Shown piece by piece: positions 17,645-26,758 of a stretch of 64,000 bases of DNA. Numbering within the stretch: position 1 is the stretch's first letter; every line of letters starts with the position of its first letter. The stretch lies in assembly GCA_029260795.1 (NCBI GenBank), contig JAJDCO010000130.1, positions 1-64,000 of the forward strand, in the 5' to 3' direction. The notes under the pieces were generated by a model that saw nothing but the letters and a program-made list of their open reading frames with translations, was not told the DNA's origin and searched no databases. This DNA is from Planctomycetota bacterium (lineage in GTDB: Bacteria > Planctomycetota > OFTM77). Both the position numbers and the translations under genes were made by a program.

Positions 17645-18374
17645 CGACGATTCCTTTCCGAAGCAGACAGGCGCGCAGCTTCTTCCGAACTCGATAGTAG
17701 AGCACGTAGAGATGGTCGAGGCTCACCCCCAGCTCCTGGGCCAGAAGCGAGAAAGACAAGCTCTCGACGAGCCGTCCGTCGAACAGCCGTCGCTCGCGGG
17801 CTTCCAGCTCATCTCGGCAGGCACGGATCGCTTCGCCGTGCTCATGGTCGGTCGCGACCCGAGACGGGGAGGGCTCCTGGGTGGCCAGCTCATCGTCAAG
17901 GCTGGACGGAGTCACCCAGTCCGGGCGCCGCAGCTCTCGCAGCGACGTTCGGATGACCTTGCGAAGGTATCCTCCGAACGATTCCTGCAGTGCCAGATTG
18001 GGAAGCACTCGCAGGAGCCGCAGGAGCATCTCTTGATAGAGATCGAGCATCTGCTCCTGCGTGCCCAGACCGGCCTCCCGACACAGGCGCCGAAAGAGCG
18101 GATGATAGTGACGGACCAGCTCCAGGCCCCGTTCCGAGTCACCGGCCTGCCACTCCCGAAGGAGCTGGCGATCGCGCTCCAAGGCTGCCGCGCTCGAGGC
18201 CGGATCTCTCAAGTGGCACGACTTTCTCGATGCAGAACGCTCGCGAAGATCGCGGCTCGATCCGGGTGGGACGTGCTCGCCGGCGACGTCACGGGGCAGG
18301 CTCCTGGAAAACGACCGCGGAGCGGAGCGATCTCGACCCGAGCCCTGGGCCGAGACCTCCGAGACATCATCCAT
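17637..18374 (-). CDS. ECF-type RNA polymerase sigma factor
   Basis: 245 residues from the ATG at 18374, only 3 nt after the protease stop. A region-2-like segment (RGLELVRHYHPLFRRLC, with the helix QEMLDLYQEMLLRLL) leads to a region-4 helix-turn-helix (VESLSFSLLAQELGVSLDHL followed by YVLYYRVRKKLRACL). The first 60 residues are Arg/Ser-rich and unlike a sigma factor, so translation may really begin further in. It overlaps the anti-sigma gene by 8 nt, the standard sigma/anti-sigma coupling. It probably controls the whole CHAT-protease operon, though I could not identify its target promoter. Confidence 0.85.
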   Translation of the reverse strand: MDDVSEVSAQGSGRDRSAPRSFSRSLPRDVAGEHVPPGSSRDLRERSASRKSCHLRDPASSAAALERDRQLLREWQAGDSERGLELVRHYHPLFRRLCREAGLGTQEQMLDLYQEMLLRLLRVLPNLALQESFGGYLRKVIRTSLRELRRPDWVTPSSLDDELATQEPSPSRVATDHEHGEAIRACRDELEARERRLFDGRLVESLSFSLLAQELGVSLDHLYVLYYRVRKKLRACLLRKGIVVG

Positions 18375-18377
18375 GAC

Positions 18378-20225
18378 TCAACGAATCCAGAATTGGAAGC
18401 TCGAAGAGTGGAGGATCGCCTGCGAAGCATACGTGCCGACATTCACCTCGACCGTGTAGGGCCCGGATAGGGGAGCGTTGACCGGAATCGGAATCGTGAC
18501 GGTACGCGTCACCTGAGATCCGGGCGGAAAGTTGGTCGCCGTCTGCGGACCCAAGTAGGGATCTTGGTTCGATGGGTTTCCGTTTGGCTTGAGGAGGCGC
18601 ACCCAGCCGTCGAAGGTGCTCGGCCCCGAGTTGTTGATGACCTGAATCATGAAGCTGACGGTGCCTCCGGGGCTCACCGAGCAGCCAGGCCGCACCACCA
18701 CCGAGATCGGCGGCAGCGCCCCGAGTGCGGTGATGGCCGCACGCAAGTCGACGAAGGAACCGATCGGATTGCCGCTGCACTGACCACGGCCCGTCGACGA
18801 CAGTAGACTTCGCATCGCGATAGGACCGAGACGGGGCAAGCTGGCCTGGATGGCGTGCGACTGAATCGCGAGGCAAGCGCCTGCCACCATCGCCGATGCC
18901 GAGCTCGTGCCTCCGAAGAGGGCCGTGTACTCCTGATCGGGATCTCCGAGCCGAGGCGTCACGTCGCCGTTGCCGGTGGAGAACACGAGGTCACCCCACG
19001 CCTGGGCGTCGACTCGAGACCCATAGCTCGAGAACGACATCGGGTTGTGACAGATCGTCGTGTCTCCGGCACCGACGAGGATGGCGCCGCTGTCGCCCAA
19101 GCTGCGCCAGGCGGGATACTCGTTGTTGGGCCCGTTGCCGTCGAGGTTCTGTGCACCGTTCCCGGCCGGCTCGACCACGATGACGCCGGCGTCCGTCGCT
19201 GCTTTGATCAAGGTGAACATCATCGGATTCACCTCGATCGGATCACCCAAGAACGGTCCTGAGACAAAAGGACAAGGATCGATGTTCTGAGCCCGTTGCA
19301 GCTCGAGGAGGACGACGTCCCCGACCTGGGACCCGGCCGCGGCATTCGCGATCGCCGTCGGTGTGCGGACGAAGAAGTCGCAGGGCAGACCTTGACCCGC
19401 ATACGGGCAACACGGTCCCTGCCCGGGGCGCTGCTCCCAAACCGGAAACGTCTCGACGACGGAATCGGACGCGATCCCGTGAATCCCGAAGTCGTTTCGG
19501 ACGCCACTGGTGATTCCCAACACCGACGTCCCATGATCCTCGGCCGAGCCGTAGCTCAGGTAGTTCATCGCGATCGTCACGCCCGGCTCGGGCGTGATCG
19601 AGGCACCCATGAAGTCCTCGTGCGAGAATCGCCAGCCGCCCTCGACATCCGAGAGCTTGACCCCGGCGCCACGTCCTCGGTGTGACCAGGCGAAGTGGAC
19701 GTCCATCCCCGGATCCGATGTCAGGTATCCCTGCCTCGGGAGGTAGCACGGGGTGTTGGGTGGAATGTCCTCGGGAAGTCCCACCGCTCCCGACTGGATC
19801 GTCACGAACTCGACCTGGGGCAACGTCTGCAACACTTCCGCCAGCTCGTCGCGTACCGAGACGTCGACGTCGACCTCGTACATCCCGGCCAGGTCGGGCT
19901 GACGAACGCCCGAGAGCGCTTCGCCTCGACGCTCGAGTCCTCGCAGATCGACGGCGGGAAGTTGGATCCAGGGAATCAGGGTCGCCGAGTACAGCGCCAT
20001 CACCTGCGTGACGAGCCGGACGTCGCTCTCCGACTCCGAACGGACGGCTCCGCCCTCATCGACTCGAAGCCGAACATCATCGACGAACTTCACGTACAGG
20101 CGGCCCGCAGAGCTCAGCGCGAGGGGCCCTTGCGGCAGCGGTCGGCGGGGTTGCCCGTCTTGACCGAGGAGGGGCGTCACGCAGCACAGCGCCGCGAGAA
20201 GAGGTGCGACGGCTTTCGACATCAT
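18378..20225 (-). CDS. Exported subtilisin-like (S8) serine protease
   Basis: 615 residues with a signal peptide (VAPLLAALCCVTPLLG). The catalytic triad looks intact: Asp193 in KLSDVEGGW, His231 in EDHGTSVLGI and Ser441 in FGGTSSASAMVAG, with the oxyanion Asn356 in PAGNGAQ. An N-terminal region of about 150 residues may be a propeptide. A C-terminal beta-sandwich of about 125 residues (SVVVRPGCSVSPGGTVSFMI) follows the protease domain. Several Cys residues (CCPYAG, CYLP, CSGN) suggest disulfides in an exported protein. It sits between the CHAT/TPR gene (123 nt upstream) and the sigma gene (3 nt downstream), implying shared regulation. Confidence 0.9.
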   Translation of the reverse strand: MMSKAVAPLLAALCCVTPLLGQDGQPRRPLPQGPLALSSAGRLYVKFVDDVRLRVDEGGAVRSESESDVRLVTQVMALYSATLIPWIQLPAVDLRGLERRGEALSGVRQPDLAGMYEVDVDVSVRDELAEVLQTLPQVEFVTIQSGAVGLPEDIPPNTPCYLPRQGYLTSDPGMDVHFAWSHRGRGAGVKLSDVEGGWRFSHEDFMGASITPEPGVTIAMNYLSYGSAEDHGTSVLGITSGVRNDFGIHGIASDSVVETFPVWEQRPGQGPCCPYAGQGLPCDFFVRTPTAIANAAAGSQVGDVVLLELQRAQNIDPCPFVSGPFLGDPIEVNPMMFTLIKAATDAGVIVVEPAGNGAQNLDGNGPNNEYPAWRSLGDSGAILVGAGDTTICHNPMSFSSYGSRVDAQAWGDLVFSTGNGDVTPRLGDPDQEYTALFGGTSSASAMVAGACLAIQSHAIQASLPRLGPIAMRSLLSSTGRGQCSGNPIGSFVDLRAAITALGALPPISVVVRPGCSVSPGGTVSFMIQVINNSGPSTFDGWVRLLKPNGNPSNQDPYLGPQTATNFPPGSQVTRTVTIPIPVNAPLSGPYTVEVNVGTYASQAILHSSSFQFWIR

Positions 20226-20348
20226 GGTTTCAGCTCCGAATGGGCCGGGGGGCGAATCGGGAAGGGATCCGTGGACAGGAGCCGACGGAGTCCGAGACCT
20301 GACGGAGCTTTCGAGAAAAACTTGTCTCCTCGGTGTGGTCTCCGCGAG

Positions 20349-23300
20349 TCAGCGGACCCGGGACCTCTGCCATCCCGCTCGGGACTCACCGATCAGCACG
20401 AAGCCCGCCCAGTAGTGAGGATGGGCGAAGGGGCGTGACGCATCCTCCGCCGACGACGCCTCGAGCGTCCCGGCGCGGCCGAGGTCCTCACGCAAGAGCT
20501 CGCATTGTGCTTCGGAGAGCTGGCGCAAGAAGCGCTTGGCGTGATGCAAGGCTTCGGCCTTCGACCGACGGCGATCGATCAGCTCATGGTAGAAGCGCGC
20601 CATCAAGATGGACGTGGCCACGTCGTCGACTCGCCACAAGCTGAGGACGAGACTCCGAGCTCCCGCGACGAAGAGCGCCTGGGCGAACCCCAGGTAGCCC
20701 TCGCCACCGGCAGGCCTTCCCAGCCCCGTTTCACAGGCGCTCAGGACCACCGCGTCGGCGTCCAGCTTCCACGTGCGCAGGATACGATCGACGGTCAGGC
20801 GCCCGTCCCAAGCCGGTCGCCCGGCGAGAAGGGCGTCGACGGTCTCCGTGCTCGAGGGGGCTCCGAGCAGCAGAGCCGAGCGCATCGGCTCCTGCGCGTC
20901 GATCGCGGCGTGGGTGGCGAAGTGGAGCCAACGAAATCCTCGGAGGCGATCGCTGCCCGCCATCTCTTCGAGCGCCTGCTCGCTGGCGTCGCGCCCCAAC
21001 AAGATCTCGGCGCTGTCGTCACCTTCGACACTCGTCCGGCGGACCCACTTCTCGATGGCTTCGACCTCGAGGCGAGCCGCACGCAGCCTTCCCGCTTCGT
21101 TGCGTGCACGGGGCTCGTCGGGCCCTTCGACCAGGAGCTCCTCGGGCGTGGCGTTCGCCGCTGGCAGATCCAGTGGATCGCCGACTGCCAGGATCGAGCC
21201 GGCGGCCGAGCTGGCGTCGCGAGCTCGAAGTCGCGCGTCGATCGTCGCCGAGGGCGCGTAGCTGATGATCGCCTCGGGAGCGAGGACCTCGAGCGGAAGC
21301 CCGGCCAGGCGGCCGGGAACCACGATCCAATGACGAGCGGCCGGCAGGTCGTCGGTCGCGAGCAGATGCACACGCACGGGATCGATCAGTCGTCGTGACA
21401 GGTCTCGAGCTCGCTGGTCGAGGACTCCTCGAGCAGCGAGCCGCTGCTCGGACGAACGCTGGACCAAGGTCGGTCCACCAGCCGTGGCGACCCGAGCGGC
21501 CACCGGTGGCTGGGCGAGGGCAAGCTCGAGCTGTTTCAGCTCGCTCTCGGACTCCCGCGTCATCGGCAGCTCGACGGCCTGCACCGATCCCTGCGACCTC
21601 AGCACGAGAGCCCACCGAGTCAGGGTCTCGTCGGGCCCGATCCAATCGCCGATCCAAGTCAGGAGGGCCACCTCGGGAGGAAGCTGCCTCTGCAGTGCCT
21701 CGAGGTCGAGAGCTCGTCCACCGGCCAGGTCGTACCGCTCGGAGAGGTCCGTCTCGAACGTCATCCAATCTCGGAGCGCGGCGCCATGCGCTGCGCGCAG
21801 ATCTCGGAAGCGATCCTCTTCCTCGGTATTCCGAGGTGGTGTCCCGATGAGCGCGTCGAGCGCTTCTTCGAGCTCGTCGAGGCGAAAGCTCAGGACGTGC
21901 TCGCGCCGACGCTCTTCCTCCGTGAGCTGAAGTCGGCGCAGCTCGAGCTCGTCGAGCAAGCCACGCGACTGTCCTCGCTCGAGCGATTCCCAAGCTTCCG
22001 ACACTCGACCGGTGCGCAGCAGGCAGATCGCGAGGAGGCCGGCTGGAGAGCGAGGCGCGTCGAAGAACGAGCGCTCGAGTCCGCTGTGACTCGCGCGACG
22101 ACGCACGATCTCGAAGGTCTCGGCCGCCCGGCCCGCCAGCTCCTTCGCCGCCTCGAACTGCCCTTGAAGATAGAGATTCAACGCCAAGGACACTCGACAG
22201 GCGAGAGTGCTCGGATGATGCTCGCCAACTTGGCGCACGAGCTCGGGAAGGATCTGGCGAAAGGCCGTCTCGGCGTCCGCCGTTCGTCCCAGTGCGTCCT
22301 CAATCTCGGCGACCTCGAAACGGCTCGTCAGCGTTTCGAGATGCTCGTCACCCAAGAGCCGGCTTCGGATCGCGGCCACGTCCTTCATGAGCCGCAACGC
22401 CTCGGTCGACTGCTCACGATCGTGCAGCACTCGTGCCAGGTTGAGCCGCGCCCGAAGTGTCCGCGAGGCATCCTCCCCGATCGACTCGGCCAGCTGGGCG
22501 ACGACCTGGCGGGCGACGCGCTCGGCTTCCTCGAGGCGTCCGGCATCCCTTAGCAGCAGGACGGAGTGATCGAGAGCTTCGAGGGTTTGAAAGGCCGTCG
22601 GACCGACCGCAAAGCTCAAGACCTCGATCGCGCGCTGCTGGATGGACAACGCCTGCTCGAAGCGACCTCGCGCTTGCAGGGTGGCTCCGAGATTCTGCAG
22701 CACCAGCGCCGTCTTGAAGTGCTCTCGATCGAGCACCATCTCGCTCATCGCGGCGGCATCGCGGAACAGCAGCTCGGCTTCGGCGAAGCGGCCCACGGTC
22801 GAGAGCAGCGTTCCGAGCTGGGAGAGGCCGAAGATCAGATCGGGGTGACTGGCGGGCAGAACTCGCCGGCGGGCCGCCAGCGAGCGCAGAAAGAGGTCCT
22901 CGGCCTCGGCGAAGTCGCCCTGGCGCATCAAGGTGCGTCCCAAGCTGGCCTGGGCGACCCAGATCACGGGATGATCTGCTTCCAAAGTCGACTCGGCGAG
23001 GGGCACCGCCCGTCGGAGCAAGGCTTCGGCTTCGCGAGTGAGATCGCGCTCCAACAGAATGAGAGCGAGGTTGTTGAGGGTGTCGATCGTCGTCGGATGG
23101 CGCTCGCCGAGCGTCCGCTCGCGGATCGCCAAGACCTCGCGCATTCGCGCCTCGGCCTCGGCGAACCGACCCAGATCGCGTTCAGCGAGCGCGAGGTTGT
23201 TCGCGGCGGCGAGCGTCAGCTCTTGCTCAGCACCGAGCCACTCTCGACAGTCTCGGTACACGGCGCCGAGGGTCTCGGCCGCCTCGGCGAACCGACCGCG

Positions 23301-24446
23301 CGTCCGAGCGACGGCGCCGAGGTTGACGCGGGCCTTGAGCGCGAACTCGTGATCGGCAGGCAGCGCAGACTGCGCGCGGGTCACGAGGGAGGCGAGGGTC
23401 TCCTCGGCCTCCTTCAGCTGACCGAGGCTTTCGAGAAACACGGCGATGTTGTTTTGAACCGCGAGTGTCTTCGCGTGCTCGGGTCCCCAGCGCGCGAACC
23501 GAATGTCGAGGATCTCTCTCAGGATCGGCAGCCCTTCGCTAGTGCGGCCCTGGCTGTGGAGCAAGGTCGCAAGATTGAGGCGGCTGCTGAGTGTCCTGGG
23601 ATCCTCGGAGCCGAGAACACGCGTCCTCCTCTCGACCACTTCCTCATAGAGGGGTTGAGCCTCGGCCACCTCGCCGACGCGAGTGAGAGCAGAGGCGAGC
23701 GCGTGCAGAGCGATCAGCGTGTTGCGATCGTCGACTCCGAGCGCGCTTCGGCGGCCGGCCCAAACGGCGCGACGAATCGGCACCTCTTCCCGGACTCGGG
23801 TCTCCGTCTCCAGCAGTCGAGCGAAGTTCTCGCGCGTCGTCAGTGTCGTCGGATGAACAGCGCCCAGGGTCTCGGTGAGCCCAGCGATGGCCTGTCGGAA
23901 TCGCGGCTCCGCTTCCTCGAACCGTTTCAGCTCGAGCAGCAGAAGCGCCCCCGTTCCAAGCGTGCTCTGCGTCCAGATGTCGTCGGGCCCCAACAGACGC
24001 TCGAAAGTCGTCAGGATCTTCTTGTTCAGGGCGAGGGCGTCATCGAAGTGGTGTTGTCCGTAGAGCTCGGCGACCCGATCACTCGAGGTCTGGGCCAGCA
24101 CGACCTTCTCCTGGTCTTGCTCCGAGAGACCGATCTGGCGCTCGAGAGTGGCGATGAGCTGCGTCGTATCGGCGACTCCCCAAGACGCGGCACCGGAGCG
24201 CTTCTGTTGGAGCGTCCGGTACTTCTCGAGGAGTGGGAGGCAGCTGGCGTAGTCGCGTCGAGCCTCCAGCTCCCGGATCCGCCCACCGAGCTCGAGGAGC
24301 GCCGCGACGGCGTCGTCGGGCTCGGAGGCGTCCTCCGTCTGGACGGGCCCCGGTGCCGGCAAGCCCACCCCCGCGAGACCGAGCACGAGGACGGTCGAAC
24401 GCGCGACACGTCCGCAGGCGAGGCGGAGAGTCCACCGGTGTGACAT
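20349..24446 (-). CDS. Exported CHAT-domain (caspase-like) protein with a long TPR array
   Basis: 1365 residues from the ATG at 24446 (SHRWTLRLAC), with GGAG upstream. The N-terminus has a signal-peptide-like hydrophobic stretch (STVLVLGLAGVGLPAPG). About 17-18 kinesin-light-chain-type TPRs of 42 residues cover roughly residues 100-850; a typical unit is EAEARMREVLAIRERTLGER. The C-terminal CHAT protease domain keeps both catalytic residues: His about 1179 in LHFATHA and Cys about 1238 in VVLSACETGLG, followed by GFAQALFVAGARSLVLSLW. CHAT domains are caspase-superfamily cysteine peptidases. An exported CHAT protein in one operon with a subtilisin and an ECF sigma/anti-sigma pair suggests an extracytoplasmic sensing-proteolysis circuit. 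Confidence 0.92.
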   Translation of the reverse strand: MSHRWTLRLACGRVARSTVLVLGLAGVGLPAPGPVQTEDASEPDDAVAALLELGGRIRELEARRDYASCLPLLEKYRTLQQKRSGAASWGVADTTQLIATLERQIGLSEQDQEKVVLAQTSSDRVAELYGQHHFDDALALNKKILTTFERLLGPDDIWTQSTLGTGALLLLELKRFEEAEPRFRQAIAGLTETLGAVHPTTLTTRENFARLLETETRVREEVPIRRAVWAGRRSALGVDDRNTLIALHALASALTRVGEVAEAQPLYEEVVERRTRVLGSEDPRTLSSRLNLATLLHSQGRTSEGLPILREILDIRFARWGPEHAKTLAVQNNIAVFLESLGQLKEAEETLASLVTRAQSALPADHEFALKARVNLGAVARTRGRFAEAAETLGAVYRDCREWLGAEQELTLAAANNLALAERDLGRFAEAEARMREVLAIRERTLGERHPTTIDTLNNLALILLERDLTREAEALLRRAVPLAESTLEADHPVIWVAQASLGRTLMRQGDFAEAEDLFLRSLAARRRVLPASHPDLIFGLSQLGTLLSTVGRFAEAELLFRDAAAMSEMVLDREHFKTALVLQNLGATLQARGRFEQALSIQQRAIEVLSFAVGPTAFQTLEALDHSVLLLRDAGRLEEAERVARQVVAQLAESIGEDASRTLRARLNLARVLHDREQSTEALRLMKDVAAIRSRLLGDEHLETLTSRFEVAEIEDALGRTADAETAFRQILPELVRQVGEHHPSTLACRVSLALNLYLQGQFEAAKELAGRAAETFEIVRRRASHSGLERSFFDAPRSPAGLLAICLLRTGRVSEAWESLERGQSRGLLDELELRRLQLTEEERRREHVLSFRLDELEEALDALIGTPPRNTEEEDRFRDLRAAHGAALRDWMTFETDLSERYDLAGGRALDLEALQRQLPPEVALLTWIGDWIGPDETLTRWALVLRSQGSVQAVELPMTRESESELKQLELALAQPPVAARVATAGGPTLVQRSSEQRLAARGVLDQRARDLSRRLIDPVRVHLLATDDLPAARHWIVVPGRLAGLPLEVLAPEAIISYAPSATIDARLRARDASSAAGSILAVGDPLDLPAANATPEELLVEGPDEPRARNEAGRLRAARLEVEAIEKWVRRTSVEGDDSAEILLGRDASEQALEEMAGSDRLRGFRWLHFATHAAIDAQEPMRSALLLGAPSSTETVDALLAGRPAWDGRLTVDRILRTWKLDADAVVLSACETGLGRPAGGEGYLGFAQALFVAGARSLVLSLWRVDDVATSILMARFYHELIDRRRSKAEALHHAKRFLRQLSEAQCELLREDLGRAGTLEASSAEDASRPFAHPHYWAGFVLIGESRAGWQRSRVR

Positions 24447-24485
24447 GAGCAGCTCCGAGGTCGGATCGAACCAGGCTTTCGATCG

Positions 24486-24515
24486 ATGATACGCGTGCGC
24501 GCGCGTCACTGGCAA
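24486..24515 (-). promoter_or_regulatory. Candidate sigma-70-type promoter for the CHAT/TPR operon
   Basis: Read on the minus strand: TTGCCA (24510-24515), an 18-nt spacer of alternating GC, then TATCAT (24486-24491). Each hexamer is one base from consensus. It lies 40 nt before the ATG at 24446. Confidence 0.5.
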
Positions 24516-24658
24516 TGAGCCGAGCCTCGGGACTCGCGAACGTCCTCAGGTTTTTCCAGTCAGATCGTCGCACCTTGCAGCTCCTTCCCGCCGGGCGTCA
24601 GCCGAGCTGATCCCAATTCGCAAGGCCACCCTTCCCAAGACGCGAGGAGCTTCCTCCC

Positions 24659-26500
24659 ATGAGAAACCCGTCCCGGATCGGGCCGACTCTGCTGTTCGGC
24701 TTGTTGGCACTCCTGCTCGGTGCGCCCATTGCCAGCGCGCAATGTCCCACCTTCGACACCTTCCAAGCCTGGGTCGACCCGTTCGACGGCAGCGATAGCG
24801 CCGGCCGGATCGACAACCCGTCCGCGCCTTTCCGGACCATCAACGGCGCGATCGGAGCCTTGTTTCCTGTCGCGAATGCCAACAAGCACGGCCTCGTCCA
24901 CGCCTTGCCCGGCTTGTACTCGGCCGCCAGCAACGGCGAGGTGCTTCCGATCTTCATGATCGACTTCGTGCACGTGCAGGGTGCCGGGGCGAAGGAGACC
25001 GTCATTCGCGGCGTCCCGACCGATTTGACGGTCAACGACTTCTGGCCGCTGAACCCGACCGGGTTCCGCCAACAGCGCGTGAACTTGGTGGATTGGCGGA
25101 GCACCTCGGCCAGCGAGCCCTCTCTCGATGGATTCACACTGCAGGGCGGTGACGTGCAGGTCTATGCCGAGACGGAGACGACCGATGTTTTCGGGCGCGT
25201 CTCGAACTGCGTGTTCGACATGCGAGTCGGCGGCTCGCAGGGCCTGATGGGTCCATCCTTCGGCATCCTCACCGTGAGCATCTACTTCGGCGAGCTGACG
25301 CCATACCGATCTCCGCACTTCAACGTCTTCAACAACACGTTCATCCAAGGTTGGCGGGTATCGCCGACGGTCACCGAGGTGGCACTCCCGCAGAACGTGG
25401 CGATCTGTGACGTCAACGTCGTCTCGCCGGACTGCGGCTTCGAGCAGTGCCTTCAGGATCCGGATCAACGCCAGCGCGGAGTGGCTTCCCACAACATTCA
25501 GAACAACTTGATGCGGTCATTGCCGGGCACACTTCGAACGGCGTTCCTGGGCGTCGGGTTGGATGACACGTCGGTCGCGATCGGGACCGTGTTCGGACCG
25601 ACCAACGCCTTCGATCCCGTCACGGCCCCGAGCAACGGCATCAGCATCGACCCGGCCGGCACGTTCCGCTCGGAGATCGTCGGGTCCACCCCGCCCGTGC
25701 CGCATCCCGGCGCCGATCTGTCGACCTTCGATCCTGGCTTCGTCGGTGAGATGATCACGAGCCGACGCGGCACGACCGTTCGCGACTTTCGCTTGCTTCC
25801 CGACTCCGGGCTCGTCGACTTGGGCTCGGCTCCGGTCTTCACGGTCAATCCGTGCGTCGGCACGCTGAGATCGAACAGTGGACACCAGTACATCGACCGG
25901 CCTCGAGTCTCGGGCGGATCGCTCGCTTGGCTGATCGGAAGCTTCGACTTCGACGGCGAGGTGCATGGAAACCCGCGCATCGTTGGAGCGGGACCAGACA
26001 TCGGATTCGACGAGACCGATCTGTTCTTGGTGAGCGAAGGCTATGGCAACGACACCAAGAGCTTCAACATTCCCTGGGACCCGCGGCCTGCCAGCTTGCC
26101 CTTCATCGCGGCGGGGACGGACGTCCATACGATGATCTTCCCGTCAGCCGGAACGATTCGCTACCACTACACGTACACGGGATTCGGCATCCCTCAGGTC
26201 CCGACCTGGACCTTCATGCCTGGTGCCCTCGCCATTCCCGCCGCGGGCTCGTGGCTGACTCCCGGTGCCATCGACGTACCTTTTGGACCCAGGCTTCAGA
26301 ACAGGACGATCAACACGGTGACTTGGGTGAACTGGAACGACCCGACGATGACGCAGACCCACACCTTCGGTGAGTTGCGGGCCCGACGCGCCGAGCCGGG
26401 CGGTGCGACGCCGCCTCCCGTTTACTACAACCAGCAGGTCGAGTTCTCGATCGACGGCGTTCTGTTCGTCTTGAGCAACCTTCAGAGCGAGTATCTCTGA
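24659..26500 (+). CDS. Secreted beta-helix-like protein (DUF1565-type start)
   Basis: 613 residues with a clear signal peptide (LLFGLLALLLGAPIASAQ) and a GAGGAG ribosome site. The mature start has WVDPFDGSDSAGRIDNPSAP followed by FRTINGAIGAL, the DUF1565-type pattern that opens many right-handed beta-helix proteins. Further coil-like segments are FVHVQGAGAKETVIRG, LDGFTLQGGDVQVYAET and FNVFNNTFIQG. The last 150 residues look like a separate beta-sandwich. No catalytic residues are evident. It is transcribed divergently from the CHAT operon and ends at a strong terminator, so it is a single-gene unit. Confidence 0.82.
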   Translation: MRNPSRIGPTLLFGLLALLLGAPIASAQCPTFDTFQAWVDPFDGSDSAGRIDNPSAPFRTINGAIGALFPVANANKHGLVHALPGLYSAASNGEVLPIFMIDFVHVQGAGAKETVIRGVPTDLTVNDFWPLNPTGFRQQRVNLVDWRSTSASEPSLDGFTLQGGDVQVYAETETTDVFGRVSNCVFDMRVGGSQGLMGPSFGILTVSIYFGELTPYRSPHFNVFNNTFIQGWRVSPTVTEVALPQNVAICDVNVVSPDCGFEQCLQDPDQRQRGVASHNIQNNLMRSLPGTLRTAFLGVGLDDTSVAIGTVFGPTNAFDPVTAPSNGISIDPAGTFRSEIVGSTPPVPHPGADLSTFDPGFVGEMITSRRGTTVRDFRLLPDSGLVDLGSAPVFTVNPCVGTLRSNSGHQYIDRPRVSGGSLAWLIGSFDFDGEVHGNPRIVGAGPDIGFDETDLFLVSEGYGNDTKSFNIPWDPRPASLPFIAAGTDVHTMIFPSAGTIRYHYTYTGFGIPQVPTWTFMPGALAIPAAGSWLTPGAIDVPFGPRLQNRTINTVTWVNWNDPTMTQTHTFGELRARRAEPGGATPPPVYYNQQVEFSIDGVLFVLSNLQSEYL

Positions 26501-26534
26501 GCTTCACGGCGAGCTCGCAGAGCAAGCTCGAGCA

Positions 26535-26575
26535 GAGCCCCGACCGAGTGACCTCGGTCGGGGCTCTTCGTTTCG
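26535..26575 (+). terminator. Rho-independent terminator
   Basis: A perfect 14-bp stem GAGCCCCGACCGAG / CTCGGTCGGGGCTC with a TGAC loop is followed by TTCGTTTCG. It lies 35 nt after the stop at 26500. Confidence 0.85.
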
Positions 26576-26758
26576 GGACCGCCAAAGACGACGCGACCGC
26601 GCCAGGGGAGCAGGGCTCAACAGCGTCGCACCCAGTCACTGTCAAATATGGACGTTCACCGAACCATCGACCGAGGCGAGCACCCAGGGGGGTGCCGCGA
26701 TATGCTGCCCGTTCGTGATTCGCCGCTCCCCGCGAGCCTCGAAGGGACGCCTGCTGCC

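Noticed and set aside
22566..24443. 625-codon plus-strand open frame
   Set aside because: Antisense shadow of the TPR array of the CHAT protein.
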